A DNA stretch of 64,000 nt from Dimorphilus gyrociliatus (Eukaryota; Annelida; Polychaeta; Dinophilidae), in the NCBI GenBank assembly GCA_904063045.1, contig CAJFCJ010000004.1, positions 1,047,713 to 1,111,712 on the forward strand, in the 5' to 3' direction. The position numbers were made by a program, and so were the translations under genes. The notes beneath the pieces were generated by a model that saw only the letters and a list, made by a program, of their open reading frames with translations, was not told the DNA's origin and did no database searches. This document shows, in pieces, positions 1 through 13,400 of the stretch. Within the stretch, counting starts at the first letter, position 1. The number at the start of each line of letters is the position of its first letter.

Positions 1-3000
1 AGGCCATCAAGTGAGCTGGAAGAGAGACAACCTGATTCAGATAACTCGACAGAAAAGCAAACTGAAATCTTCCAGAACAACAGAATTTATTCAACAGAAG
101 ATTCTGGTGTTGATCAACCAAGTGAGGAGTATCTTAGTGGACCAATAACTAATGCAAGCCAATCCAGCTGCGAACAGATACGAGGAGAAGTTGGTAGAAC
201 TTCAAACGAAAACTTGCAAACAGTTGTACCAGAAATAAGGGAGATCATCGCTGTTGATGATTGTACTATACAGTCATCAGTTGCTAGAAATGAAGATGCC
301 GGATTGATTACAATTCCACTCAATCTACAACAAAGAGCATCTTCCATGGATCAAATCTCCCAAACAGATCATGAAATACTAGGTAATTCCATTTCAACTC
401 AAACTGGTTTTGACGAGACCGTTGCGCCAAGACAAACTTCGTCAACTATAGATCTAATACAAGAGGAAAGAAACGACCTAAGCGTTTCAGAGAATCTTGG
501 ACTCTCAGTTGATGATTCTTGTCAGACTATATTGACATATCCTCCATCATTCGAATCATCAACCCAACTACAATTAATCGATCCATTTTTGGAGTATGTA
601 GGAGAAGAAAATCGACATTTATTACATTATATTCAATATTCAAAAGAAAGAAAAGAAGAAACTTTACATAGGAAAAAGAATCATTTATATTTAGAAACAG
701 AGTGGGAATCGAGTAAGTCAAGCGAAGTCCTCCCATTAGATTCATTTTTCTTGGAAGAAAATTCTCCCAGAGAACGTTCGAATTCAATGAATGAGCATTT
801 GCTAGAAATCAACCTGAATCGAAATTCAAATGTTATAAGTGGTGTTGAAATTAGTTCAATTGAATTGTACGAAATTTTGTCAAGATCGTCCGATAGTGAT
901 AATGTTGAAGATATTATCGCTTGTAATTCAGATATATCTACAAGTTTACTTGAGCAAATACGGCTAGCAAAAGACGCTCTAACAAAAGCAATAAAATACA
1001 AACCAACGAATGAACTAGTAATGAAAGGTTCAATTACACCAAATGTTCCAGTAATAACTTTATATTTAGAGAAGGACGATAAAATGAACGACTATCCAGA
1101 AATAATTGACGACGTTATTGAAGACCAGGAGATAGTCGAAGATGTACACTCCGATTTAGAGGGAGAGATTCACCCTTATTCCTTTAACGAAACAAGGAGC
1201 AACATACCCTTCCTCTCAGATTACTCTGGTGATTCCAAATCACCAAAGTCGTATCGTTCAGAGGAACGAATATATACTCAAGACTACAAACCAAGTGAAT
1301 TACCAGACGATAGCATATCTTCAGTGGGGACAGATGAACTTGTTGCTCAAGCTAAAAGTAGCTTCAGCGAAGAAGCTATTTGCTCGTTTGAAACTTTTAG
1401 CTCGGAAAATGAAGCCATCAGTCCCCCACTTAGTACAACGAAACAAAGCTGGGGATCTCTTCATGCCGTTAAAGAAATGAAAGACGAGAGCATTGAAACT
1501 GATGACGAATTAGAAAGATTACGCTTGGAGAGGGAAAGAATCACAACTATGCTCTCGAAAGATATTTTACCATCGACCTCTCAAGTAGAACTTGCTGAAG
1601 CACAATTGCACTATGTACTGGGCCAAACTGATACACTTCTACAAGCTTTAGATCGGGATGACGACGATGATTCGGCTTTAGAAGATGTATTAGTCGGATT
1701 TAAAACTCCCGAAAAAGATCTGGAAAATATAAACGAGGACTTTCAAAAGAAGTTTAGAGATGAACTTGTTGAAGAGAAACAAGGTATTGAGGACAAAATC
1801 TGTAAATTAGAGACGAAACAAAAACATAAAGAAAGAGCAAGACTGGAGGATGAAATAGCTATGTTAGAAAGAGAAGAGAAAAGACGAACTACAAGACCTT
1901 TTCCAGTTAAAAGTGGAAAGCTAGAGAGATCAGCTCAAATCAACGCTTTTAAAATGGAAAGATTATTAGAAAATTCAAGCTTCGAAAGAAAACGCTTTGT
2001 TCCCAGATATAGAAGTGTAAGTCCTTTCGTTCTTGAGGAAGAAGATAAAGATGAAATACCAAATGCTCCAATATACGCTGAATCTCTTACCCCTAAACAA
2101 AGAATGAAATATTTGGCAAACAAACGAAGAAGACTAGTTAAAGACTCAACTTTAAGAAGAAATCCAATTGTCTCTTCATCAGCTGGAGATTTAATAACTT
2201 CTACAACGTCACTGACTTATTCAACATCAATTATTTCAAGTTCTCGAGCAAGTCGAAACATGAATCTACCCGGATTAACCACCGTCTACGACCGACCTCG
2301 TGCAGTATCAACGCCTCAGAAGGAATCAGATTGGGATGATCTCACTAAGAAACTTTTAGGCGAATATCAAGAGGCTAGAGGAACTAATGAATTAGAAATA
2401 AAAAAGGCGAAAGAAACGTTTGAGAGAAAACCACAAAATCCTGAAAGTTTGTTAAGTTTTGAAGGTCATCTTGGTAGAATAGCCAAATTGGAAGAGGTAA
2501 GAAATAAAGATTAGATATGCTCCATATGTTTTATTTTTTTTTAGATTTTAATATAATTAAATACTAAAAAATAATGCACTTGATTCTTAACTCCAATAGT
2601 TGAATGTTTTACAAAACTAACTCGTGTTTTGTTGTTTTTTTTCTTGTTAGAGAACACCTACTTATCCGCATGGTCACTTGCCTAAAAGTAAAATTACGGT
2701 ATAAAATAATTTATAATTATCTTTTATTAAATAGAATTTATTAATATTAAAACAAAAGTAGAGAGAATCTAATATGAATAATATTTAATAATACAGGCAA
2801 TAGAAGCTGAGATTGATCGTATGAAAGCGAAATATAAAACTGAAAAGTATGTACCAGATTTGAGGTATGTTTTATTTTCCCATTTGGTTCTGCTTTTGAA
2901 GCTATACATAACTTTATTTCATTCTACAGTGCAGCGTACCTGAATCCCCTTTCAGCAGCTGATGCAATAATCAACCGTCACGAAAGAGCTTTAGCAACTA

Positions 3001-3038
3001 TAGACCGAAGACGTCATAAACCTCCAAAGAATAAATAG
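1..3038 (+). CDS. C-terminal part of a large charged coiled-coil protein, unrecognised (5' partial)
   Basis: The reading frame is open from base 1, so the start lies upstream of the window. Exons are 1-2496, 2651-2698, 2797-2864 and 2930-3038. All phases join, giving about 906 visible residues. The first two thirds are acidic, Ser/Thr-rich and probably disordered. A helical stretch near codons 500-640 carries heptad-like segments (LERLRLERERITTML, then LAEAQLHYVLGQTDTLLQAL) and a basic E/K-rich coiled coil. The tail ends in a basic run, RRRHKPPKNK. There is no signal peptide or membrane segment, so a cytosolic scaffold or cytoskeletal role is plausible. This is inference from composition only, and I recognise no named family. 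An AATAAA at 3067-3072 fits its poly(A) signal. Confidence 0.8.
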
Positions 3039-3727
3039 GCAAGAGGAAACTGCTTTTAACATATCGAATAAATACAATTGCAATAATGAAAAATGGATTT
3101 GGATAGAATAAAATTTGACGAGGAGAGAAAATATGAAATCCTGCAGGATGTTTTAAAAAAAAACAATACACACACAAACTGAATATCTGTGATACGTAGA
3201 AAAGAAAAAAAGTTTGCTGTGATCTAACTGAAATCCATTAAGAATGTTAAAGACTAATTATTTTTATATTCCATTTATATCAAAGTCATTTATTTTAACT
3301 ATTAAAATCTCCTTCTATTGTTTTTGTTGGTTTATAAAGGAACGAAACATTGTAGTACTTAAACCATTTTGGGATACAAAGATGAAACATTGCAAAAATT
3401 GTATGTACTTTACGTACATTAAGATAGAATACTAATGTGTTTTATTAAAGTTTTTTTTTTAAAAAAAAACACCCACACAAAAGTGTATATAGAACCTGTT
3501 AATGTGCTAATGATAAATATATGTATGATGTATATATAAATACCTTCTGTACAATGTATGTGCTATATTTCTCAAGAATAACCAAGGTTAAACATTTAAT
3601 TAAAAGCAAAGTTAACTGTGATGGTTTATTAACTTGTCTACATTTTGTTTTTTTTTGACATACACTACAAGAAAAACTTGTAATTAAATTAACTCTACGA
3701 AGAAAAATGATTTCGTTTTATTAGAGT

Positions 3728-3850
3728 GTCTATATATATATATATATAGACAGTATATACTGTATATATATACAATATATAAATTTATATATATATATAT
3801 ATATAAATATATGTGTATACATATACGCATGTATATTGTATTTATATGCA
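3728..3850. repeat. (TA)n microsatellite with perfect hairpins
   Basis: Alternating TA tracts dominate. 3728-3751 is a perfect 24-base palindrome, GTC-(TA)n-GAC, followed by the palindrome CAGTATATACTG at 3751-3762 and a second TA run at about 3787-3806. It could extrude as a cruciform, but this is most simply a simple-sequence repeat. Confidence 0.85.
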
Positions 3851-4038
3851 ATATATAATTATTTTTCTCCAGACCTGTGACCTAGAAAATAGATGAAACG
3901 TCTTTACTTTTTAAAGAAAATACATATTTTTTAACAATTTTTAATAATTCGAATTTATAAGATCTAAAACTCTATATCAAAAAGAACCTAGACATAATAA
4001 ATAATTCATAACAAGCTAGCCGATAGAAATCGAAATTG

Positions 4039-4046
4039 TGACGTCA
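4039..4046. promoter_or_regulatory. Perfect palindromic CRE (TGACGTCA)
   Basis: TGACGTCA lies 119 bases upstream of the start codon of the ionotropic receptor gene. The octamer is the consensus site for CREB/ATF bZIP factors. Position and perfect match make a cAMP/calcium-responsive promoter element plausible. Binding is inferred. Confidence 0.45.
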
Positions 4047-4157
4047 GAGCATTATATGTACATAATATACATACTGCAGTCGAACGTCGTGTTGCGAAGA
4101 TCCTGAGGAAAACATTACTCTCTGCTTTTTTTATGTTTTATAACCTGATAGAAAAGG

Positions 4158-7100
4158 ATGAAAATCTTATTTTTAATGTTTTTATTTAGTAATTCGTATG
4201 AAATCCATCATGATATTGGTAAGTATTACTTTTAAACTATGAAGTTTTTCTGTAGTAATATATTATATAGCTGACTGTCCACATCTCAAATTATTTGTCA
4301 TAGACATGAAAGGGTTTATGTCTTAAAAAAGAAACTATAATAAGACTAAAAAAGAGATGTATTATGTTTCTTTTGATATTTTTAGGTATACTTCAAACTG
4401 GAGTGACTCTTATATCAAATAATTGGATAGAGTTTACCAAATATTCTGTAAACAAGAATGAAAATGTTACTATAGATTTTAGAACAATCTCAACTTCAAT
4501 TGATACACCTTCGCTCAAATCGATTCGCAAAGGTTATTATTTTAAATTATCTACATTTTTTAATATACAGTAAAATAATAACTGATATACTTTTATAATA
4601 TTCTTTAAATGAATATTTATTAATACCTTTTGTTTAAATCAGTAAATGAATTTATATGTTCAAATCAACTAACTCTACTAATATCAACTGATGTATGTGC
4701 AAAAACGATTGAAACTCTTCTACCTTCTAATTTTCCCGTAATAAGAATAAATAGTAGTGCGGAATGTGATAAAACTAGGAGGAATTCTTTTAATCTTCCT
4801 AATACTCTAACTACTGCAGAAATATTGTTGAAACTTATGAAAAGTTTAAATATGGAAGCATGTTCTATCTTTATTGATATGTCAACGAGAGGTAAGTTTC
4901 GATAAAGCTATTACATTCTATTGGAGTAGATTAAGATAAATTTCATTAAAAACTACTTATCCCTGAAACTTATCAATTACTTGTTTTCATAAATGGTCAA
5001 ATATATTATACAAAATATACATATGGAAAAGAAACCTTTTTAACGTTTTGAAAGTGATTTTATAGGAATTCAATAGATTATAATAGAATTGTTTTTATAT
5101 TGTACTGTTGCAGTTATTCATAATAGAATTTATTTAAAGGGTTAAATTTTAGATAATTAATAATAGTGATGCATAACATATACAATACTATAATTACAGT
5201 ATATGATGAGTGTGTTTATGTGCAGGTATTGATATCGAGCAGAGAGTATTTTATTTTGTATACTATTTTAGGTAAATTCTATTTGGTTTTTTCCCTTAAT
5301 ATTGATAATATAAAACTACGAGAGTAAAAAAAAGTGAACAATACAACACTAATATACGACTTCAAGCTAAAAGCTAAGAGAAATTAGTGAGCTTTATATT
5401 AAAAACTATACTATTATCCTTTTCAATAATATACTATATATGGTTGATATATTTACTCAAACCGTATTTGGAGAATAATTTACAGTTGTTTTCATATAAT
5501 CAATTAAGCTAATGGAATAAATAAAATCGCTCTTTTTCTCTATTTGTCACACACACCTTCATTAGCTCTTCTTTTACTCTCTATCACAAGTCATAGGTAA
5601 CGCGAACAAGTTCATAAAAGCATCTAGGTATTAAATAATAGACGCCTTTATTTAGAAACTATCTATTTACATGAACGCCTCTCCATATAAGATAATAGAA
5701 TTTCTGGATTAAGATACTTCATTCTTTGATATATATATTGTATACTGTATATTGTAAATATATACATATCTTTTCTTATACAATATTTGAAAGAGTCTAT
5801 CTTTTAGCTTGCAAATCTAATGTTTGAAAAAATTATCGGGTACACATTAGTCGATATGGTATTATTTATTCACATTTTTATTAGTTAAGGTATATTTATG
5901 AACAATATTTATGATGAAATATTAAATTTTCAAGACTGCTAAGAGTTTAGTGTATCGTGTGGAATAGGAAATATTGATTTGCCATGGAAAGGCCGTAGAC
6001 TTGCATCTATATGGAAACTGTTTAGAGTAACAAAGACACAATAAGTGCTATAAAACAAAGAAGCCAAATACACCTATTGTTCAGAGTAAATAGAGAAACA
6101 TCCTGATATTCAATATTCAATGAATGTTTTTGTTCATTTTAGACAATTCTTGCATAATTTAAGTATAAGTTTTAGTTATATAAATGTTCGCTAAATGCGC
6201 TTAATAAAACTATATATATGGTATTTACAAATAAGGCGTAATATATACATTGTAAATTGCTTTTTCATTACATTTCATCAACAATCTTTAAGATATTGTC
6301 TATATTTTATTGCATTTTAATTATTGAACTAAGAGATTCTAATTTTTGTATCTTTATCATTTTATTCAACAGAATATTTGCTTTATAAGATATTGGATGC
6401 AATTAGACATTTAAACATTAGATGTAAAATAATCAATATAAAAGACTCGGACGATGACGAAGATTTAAGAGATTATATTGAATCTACCGAAAAAAACAAC
6501 CTACAAATTTTTAAGGCGTCTACTTTTAAAACAAGGCTATCAAAGAATAATAATATTCTTCTTTGTTCTCTACGTAATATTGAACGCTTAATAGATCAGG
6601 TATTTTCCAATTTCTTTCCATCTAAATCATATTAATTTTTCGAATATTTATAATATTTATACTGGATACTATAAATTGATTTGAAACAGATAAATTATAT
6701 TGAAAAATATCGAATGCTCACTAAAGGAGCTATATATCATAATAGATGGTTAATTATAGAAGAAGGAGCAATTGAAAACATTCTTCTAGAAGTTGCAAAA
6801 AAAATTAAAGATGTTGATAACTTTGCTGCTTTATCTATTATGGAACCAAAATATGTTACTCTTGAGAGTCGTTTTCAAGTAAGAGAAACCTTTTGACCTT
6901 TCCGGGTCAATTCTTCATCGATTGTAAATAATATCTTTTTTATTTCCTATTCTTAAGGATGCAGTCTTTAAATTATACAAAGTTTTAGAGGGCATCTACG
7001 ACGATCCGTCCTACACTACATCAACATCCTCTTGTGATGCTTATTATGCCGATATCTTTAACGACTTGTTGAGGAACACGTTTGATACTAAAGAATGCAG

Positions 7101-9278
7101 TAGATTTAAAATGTATCATTTTCCACCCTACTCGAAAAAGTTTGAAGAGACCCTTTTTTGCGATAATGATCTACAATCATTAAATTTCGATGTGTTTCCT
7201 AACGAAAAATACGGGTTTAATGGAAGGAAAATGGTTGTTGCGACTTTACCGGTAAAACACAAAATTACTTTTAATAAATTTAATGAAAGTAATAAGGATA
7301 TTTGTCTACACCTAGTTTGCTCCATTTGTCAAAAAGAAGACCGTCAAAGGAAAACTAGTCTATTCAGGAGTGTGCATTGATCTTTTAAATGAATTTGCAT
7401 ATTTACTTAACTTTACGTAAGTCCTTAAGAGCTTACTTTCTATGGGAAACTGTAAAGTTTATCCATAAATAAACAGCTATGACATTATCGAACCCGCTGA
7501 TCAACAATGGGGAAAACAGCTTCAGAACGGAAGTTATACCGGATTAGTTGGAATTATGCAAAAGCAAGTAAGAACTTGTTTAATAAAGAAACTCCTTGTA
7601 AAATTTTTAAAAAAGTGATAGTAAGACATTTCATTACAGGAAGCAGATTTACTCTTCGCTCCTCTCTCTGTAACAGATGCTAGGAGGAAGGTTATGGATT
7701 TTTCGACACCATATTATTTTGAATATTCATCTGCACTTATCAAATTACCCGGAGAGAATGAGGGCAAGTGGAAAGTTATAACAGAACCATTCAGATGGGA
7801 GGTATATATCTATACAAATCTTTACTTATTCCGCCTACGTTACATCTGCTAATTAATATTATTTATTCTAAATCCCGCTATACTAAATAATATTAGTAAG
7901 AAAAATAGAAAAAAAATCCATTACCAGACACAATTACCTACATATATATTCTGTTACTATTCGCATTTGCAGTCTCAAAAAAATGACAATTTTTTAGACG
8001 TATTTAGTAATATTGATAATAATCCTCTAAATGCTATCTTCATCTTATACCTCATCTTTCAGGTATGGCTATGTATAGTAATGTCAGTGCCCTTTACTGG
8101 TGTTATTGCTTGGATAATAACAAAAATTTCTCTGTATTTAATGAACGGAACACCACTTTTCATGGAAGATATATTTAGAATTTGGGATAAGAGTATGTGG
8201 TACGTTTTCGGTGCTCTACTCACACAAGGTTAGCTCATACAACACCTGATGATTATATATACAGTATCTATACATATGATGTAAGAGAATATCACCCAAT
8301 TAATTTCTGTACATGTACCAATCGCTAATTAAGTATTGTATATAAATCCCTTGGCAACGTGACGCTAAAAGGAATAATTAATTTCACAGGTGGAGCCTAC
8401 CAACCAAGAACGATGCCCGGTAGGACAGTTATTGCTTTCTGGTGGTGTTTTTCTATAGTGATGGTAGCGACCTACAGCGGAAACTTAATTGCCTTCCTTA
8501 CAGTTTCTAAGCAAGAGATACCTTTTAATAGTTTGTCAACTCTGGTAGAGACAAGCAATTATAAATGGGGATTGATGGGAGGTACCTTTTACGAGGATCA
8601 TCTAAAAAATGTCACAGATCCCATTCTTAAGGAGTTCTATACAAAGATGAGAGAGTTTTATGAAGAAGATAAAAGTATATTAGATATAGTATTCTCAAAT
8701 CATATAGAAAAAGTTAAGAATGAAAAATATACTTTAATCAGTGATAAAACTTCATTGGAGTATGAAGTTATACAAGATTGTTCACTATCTACAATAAAAG
8801 ATAAATTTTTATCCTTTCCTTACGCAATAGGAATGCAAAAGGGGTCACATTTTTTTCGAGAACTTGACGAATTGTAAGCATTTAGTAAATTAATTTTAAA
8901 TATTTTTAAAAGATCTACTTTGAATTCAGATTATTATCCCTACGTTCTGGTGGAATTATTCAATTTTGGCATAACAAACATTGGCCAAAAGATAAAGGTT
9001 GTACATCCCTTAATCAGCCTACTTCGAAACCCGTTACAATTTTGGACGTTCAATCTGCATTTTATATACTCTTAGGAGGGCTATTTATCTCTCTTCTCAT
9101 ATTAATATACGAACTAATCAGACAGAAATATTTTCCTGAAAAACTGACATCAAAGACGATTAAGATAGAAATCAATTCGAAAGAAGAGAATATTGAAAAG
9201 AAGCTTAATTCTCAGAGTAATGAAACTGTTGTTACTAGGCATAAGCCAAAAATGAATAATTTATTCTTGCCTGATTAA
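4158..9278 (+). CDS. Ionotropic glutamate receptor, IR/iGluR family subunit
   Basis: A ligand-gated cation channel subunit of the plasma membrane. Exons: 4158-4218, 4386-4532, 4643-4891, 6373-6599, 6690-6878, 6958-7288, 7350-7416, 7477-7567, 7640-7801, 8063-8228, 8390-8873, 8930-9278 (840 residues). A signal peptide (MKILFLMFLFSNS) precedes a divergent amino-terminal domain. S1 (SGVCIDLLNEFAYLLNFTYD) and LFAPLSVTDARRKVMDFS keep the Arg that binds the ligand carboxylate. M1 starts at WEVWLCIVMSVPFTG, the pore loop ends in SMWYVFGALLTQGG, and M3 is VATYSGNLIAFLTV, where classic receptors read SYTANLAAFLTV. S2 retains GGTFYEDHL and TSLEYE, whose Glu binds the amino group. M4 is followed by a basic tail. 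The M3 variant resembles protostome IRs such as IR93a. Exact class is uncertain, but the binding residues suggest it can bind amino acids. Intron 3 (4892-6372, 1.5 kb) holds nothing I recognise. Confidence 0.9.
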
Positions 9279-10494
9279 TTTTATATAAACTGTATATATA
9301 CATAATATAAATAGACTTTTCATCATCATTTACATCTTTCATTTGTTTATATTTTGATTTTTAATATAAATAAACAACAAAGAAATAAGATATAAGTTTT
9401 TAAAATCATTTGAAAGCCGTATTCTTGAAAGAAAGTAAAGATTGTTTTCTTCCCTGGGGAACACATCATTTCTTAAAAGGAAAATAAATATCATTGAAAT
9501 GAATAACCTTTGTAGTTTAAATATAAGCTTTGTATAGATCGACGTTGAAAGTAAATGATAATTATGATATACACCTTTATCAATAGAATATCTAATATAC
9601 AATAAATGTATATACACATAAATATATAAATATATATGTACAGTACAAGTACTAGATATGTTCATATGTCTGTACTAATACTAGTTTTATTAATTACATA
9701 TCTTACCAAGTAATTTTACATTATCTATATATTGTAGTTTGTTCATGAGTATCTTGATTCTTTATCTGCTATTATTCTATTCTTCCTATTTCCTTTCTTT
9801 ATTTTCAAAACAGCCAGAACGCTCGATAGAATGGTATAAAAAATAAATAGTAAGTCTTCTATAGAAAACTCTTTAAAGAGATAATAGAATGTAATTTCGA
9901 CTTTATTAACGCTATTATTATCGTAATGTTTTGATCGATTTAACAATAGTTAAGTTAATGATTTAATATTTAGTATAATTATTACTAAAGTTATTTAACT
10001 AATGGAAACCCTTAAAACTTATATTGTATATAAATTTTTAGAAATTCAAAAGACCTATTATATAATAGAGTTCAGCGTAGAGAATAAGAACTTTTTCTTG
10101 GTATATACACCTTTAGAATACCTCTCTAAACTACTGTTTGGTTAATTGAATATGATTTCGTAACACCAGATGGCTGCTTAGGAACAGGACAAACTTTACA
10201 AATGTCCGACAGATAATTTACACTATTGAATTTCGCTGAAGAACGTAAGATATCTTTAAATACAAATTGATATAAATTTTAGAAATATTATTGCTAATTC
10301 TTTAATTACTAAGATTCGTTTAGACTCCTAATTATTTATTCTTAAGAAAGAAATTCAGGTCTAACTTTTTACTGATTTTTTGGCTCCCTTCCAATTAGAT
10401 CAATAACTCTCTGACGAAAATCAATAAGAAATAAAAGCTTCGTATTTACCAAACGTATTATTGCTGCTAGAAAACTTACAGTTTTGTATTAACC
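9279..10494. other. Intergenic, no gene seen
   Basis: Contains the receptor 3' UTR (AATAAA at 9369-9374), AT-rich sequence with TA/CA runs near 9600-9640, and a CTCF-like motif at 10163-10177. The reading frames here are low-complexity Ile/Tyr/Phe-rich translations typical of AT-rich noncoding DNA. Confidence 0.6.
10163..10177 (+). promoter_or_regulatory. CTCF-like motif
   Basis: ACACCAGATGGCTGC matches the bilaterian CTCF core CCACYAGATGGCAGC at most positions. It lies about 330 bases upstream of the next start codon. Occupancy is inferred from the motif only. Confidence 0.3.
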
Positions 10495-13400
10495 ATGGAG
10501 AGGAGAAGTACTAATTCTCTCCCCCCTGACCAAAACGACGGTAAGTTATACATAAAACTATGTAAGAATTAATTAACTAAATTATGTAACTTTTTAAAAA
10601 TACAAAAGATACTGGGAAGTTGCCAGAAAATGCTGAAATACAATTTCCCACCACACTGGAACGTCAAAATGAGGTTACGTTTGAAAAAGAAGAAACTGCT
10701 GAAGATGGAACCAAGATTAAAACGGTTAGAAACATTATATAAGCATTTAAAATAATCATACTTGAAAATACTCTATATTTCAGACAAAGCATACCTATGA
10801 AACACGTGAATTTGTGGATTTAGAACATGGAGAAGCAAAGAATTTTGACCTTGGAGAATATGGTAACTATAGTTTTAATAAAGTAATAAGACAACTATGT
10901 TGATGTCTTGTTAAGAAAACATCTTTTCTTATTCAATAAAGAATGTTATGTTTTCCCCTATAAGCTTTGTTTATTCAATGAATTATAAATTCTAAATTTG
11001 TTTACCGCAGAACCTCCTGAAAGAGATGAAGCTCTACCAGACCTTAACACTCTCATGACAACTCTGCAAGAAGGTGAAGATCAGGAAATGCCATCCCTAT
11101 TTCGCCAACCTGAGAACGTTCCTTCGTATAAAAAGATTACAGAGTTACAATGTGAAATTGAGAAAGATAAAGTAGAAGAGTACGTTTCTAAATTCGAAGA
11201 AGGTGTAAGGGATGATGTGGTAATGATTGGGAGTATTTCATTAGAAGAAGTTCAAGAAGAAGAAAAGAGATTACGTGATGAGCATATAGCGTATAGAGAA
11301 CAGGAAAAAGAAGAAGAGAGAGACAAAATGATTGAACTTAAAAGGAGGGAAGAAGAAGCTAAAAAACGAGTTGACGAATATTACAAAACCAATAAAATTA
11401 TTATTGACAAGAGAAAGGAGGAATTAGAAAGAGTTGAACGTTTAGCAATAGAAAGAATGCAAAAATCATACTTAAAGAGTGAAAGTCAATTGATTTCTTG
11501 TCTTGAAAATAGGAAAGGAGAAGTAAAAACATACTATGGCGATCTTGCTACAGGTGATGGATATTTTGGTGGATCCAAGGGCAGAAGATGGAAAGTAGAT
11601 TGGGAAAGAACTCCTCAACCTATACAAATTAAACTAAAAAGCCTTAGGGGAGTTAAGGATAAATTGCCAGGAGGGCGTTACGTTGTTATGGTCTCTCTCT
11701 ATAACAGATTAGGTGGCCATGTTTTAAGATGGTCACAGATGAAAGGCCAAATGTGGGGAGGTTCCACAGAACCCATTACTCATGATGGATTATTTCATAA
11801 TACGGAAATAAAACTAGATCAGAGTGTATTTACAACTCTACCATCTAGACCGGATATTAGACCAGGCATGGTTTTAGTCTTTGAAATATTCTTGCTAAGG
11901 GGAGCTGTTGTTTCAACTGATAGAGTTGTAGGCTGGGGTGTCTTCCCTATCGCTGACGGAAAGTTTGAAGTAGTTGAAGGCAAGTACAAGTGTCCCTTTC
12001 TCAGAGGTGAAATGGATTATCAAATTGACAAACACGAGAAAGTGGAGGAGTTGATGTCCTCTGACATGGATCATTGGCTTTGCAATATGTATTTCGAAGT
12101 AATAAGACTCCCTAGATATCTTGCGGGACAAAAGGAGTATGAAGTCGAGTTGCAATTCTCTTCCGGTATGCTTGGTTTCCCGGATAGAATTAATACAGGT
12201 GAAGAATATAGAGATGGAGAAGCTCCAATTCCAGGATCTTTGGGCGACATTGACGATTCAAATATAAGTCAAAGTCGAATTTCACTGTAAGAAATTTTGT
12301 TGTTTTTATTCAAATTAAGTCTAGAATAATTCTATAATTTCCTAATATTTTCAGGGATTCAAAATTGTCAATCAATTCAAGCCAAACAACAGACAACAAT
12401 GATAACTTTGCTTCTAAGAGAGCAAAGAAGAATAGTGACAGAAAAAAAAGGCATTCGGAATCAAGTTCGAATGATGCAGACATGGATTTGAGAAAGAGAC
12501 GACCTGTTACTACATTATCTTCTCGAAGAGCTCATAGAGAGCATAAAGTTAAATTGGATTTCACTTCTGATTCGGAAACAGACTACGATGAAGATGATGC
12601 CTACATTATGAAGAAAGAAGAAGGATTTTATCCGGTAAAAGGGCAGGCTGGTTTGTGGTACAAGGTGAGTTCAGACTCTTCTTATTATTAATGTAGGTTT
12701 ACGTTTGTAATAGCTTTGTGCTTGATAGAAACATCGTTACAATCCACAAGATCACTATTTTAAAAAGTATTTCGCACTGTTACCAAGAACACCAATTTTG
12801 AATCCTAAAAAGAAACGTAAGAAATTAACCTATTTGGAACAATTGGAAGAGCATTCTATTGCTGTTAAGTAAGTTTTAACTATATTTTTTGTTAAGAACA
12901 GATAAACAAAGTTTCTTTTTTCGTATAGGCGTCCTTTTAGCGATAAAGGTCGGCTATCAACAGCTAACTATGAGAAACTTGAATACGTTGGTCGTCAAAT
13001 GATGGCAGAACTTGGACTATCACAATGGAGAAGCCGAGAATTTTGGGGAATGTTGCTGATGTTTCTGATTGTGTTTTGGCTTCGGTTATACATGCATTAT
13101 ATTGGACAATGGATTTTTCTGCAAGGACTTGAAATTCCAATTAATAAGTAGATATTTCGTTAACTTTTTACATAACAACATAGTATATATGTCATTATTT
13201 CAAAAGGTTTGATTTTCTTCCATACACCGTCAACTTGAACTATCAAAATACGCTACTACAAATCCGAGAGGAGGTTGCCCTGGTTCTGCTTGGGCCGCTT
13301 ACGAATATAATATTATTCGTTATCCTGGTCGTCGTGAGTTGGGGTTGTCAAAGAATTCTTGGGATGTTTCCAGATATCGGCTCAAAGTTTACTATTGCAA

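Larger units (their letters stand above)
3039..4157. other. Intergenic: 3' UTR, AT microsatellite, upstream region of the glutamate receptor
   Basis: No credible gene is present. The stretch holds the 3' UTR of the coiled-coil gene, poly-T/poly-A runs near 3450-3470, and an alternating TA tract at about 3728-3850. Its right end, with a perfect CRE, is probably the promoter of the glutamate receptor. Confidence 0.6.

Noticed and set aside
681-1001. 106-residue minus-strand frame inside the first gene
   Set aside because: Overlaps a long continuous plus-strand coding exon; shadow.
7289-7380. Apparent frameshift in the glutamate receptor, suggesting a pseudogene
   Set aside because: A 61-base GTAATA...AAG intron at 7289-7349 restores the frame and the family motif exactly.
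9339-9665. 108-residue minus-strand frame downstream of the glutamate receptor
   Set aside because: Ile/Tyr/Leu-rich translation of AT repeats, no domain or good start context.
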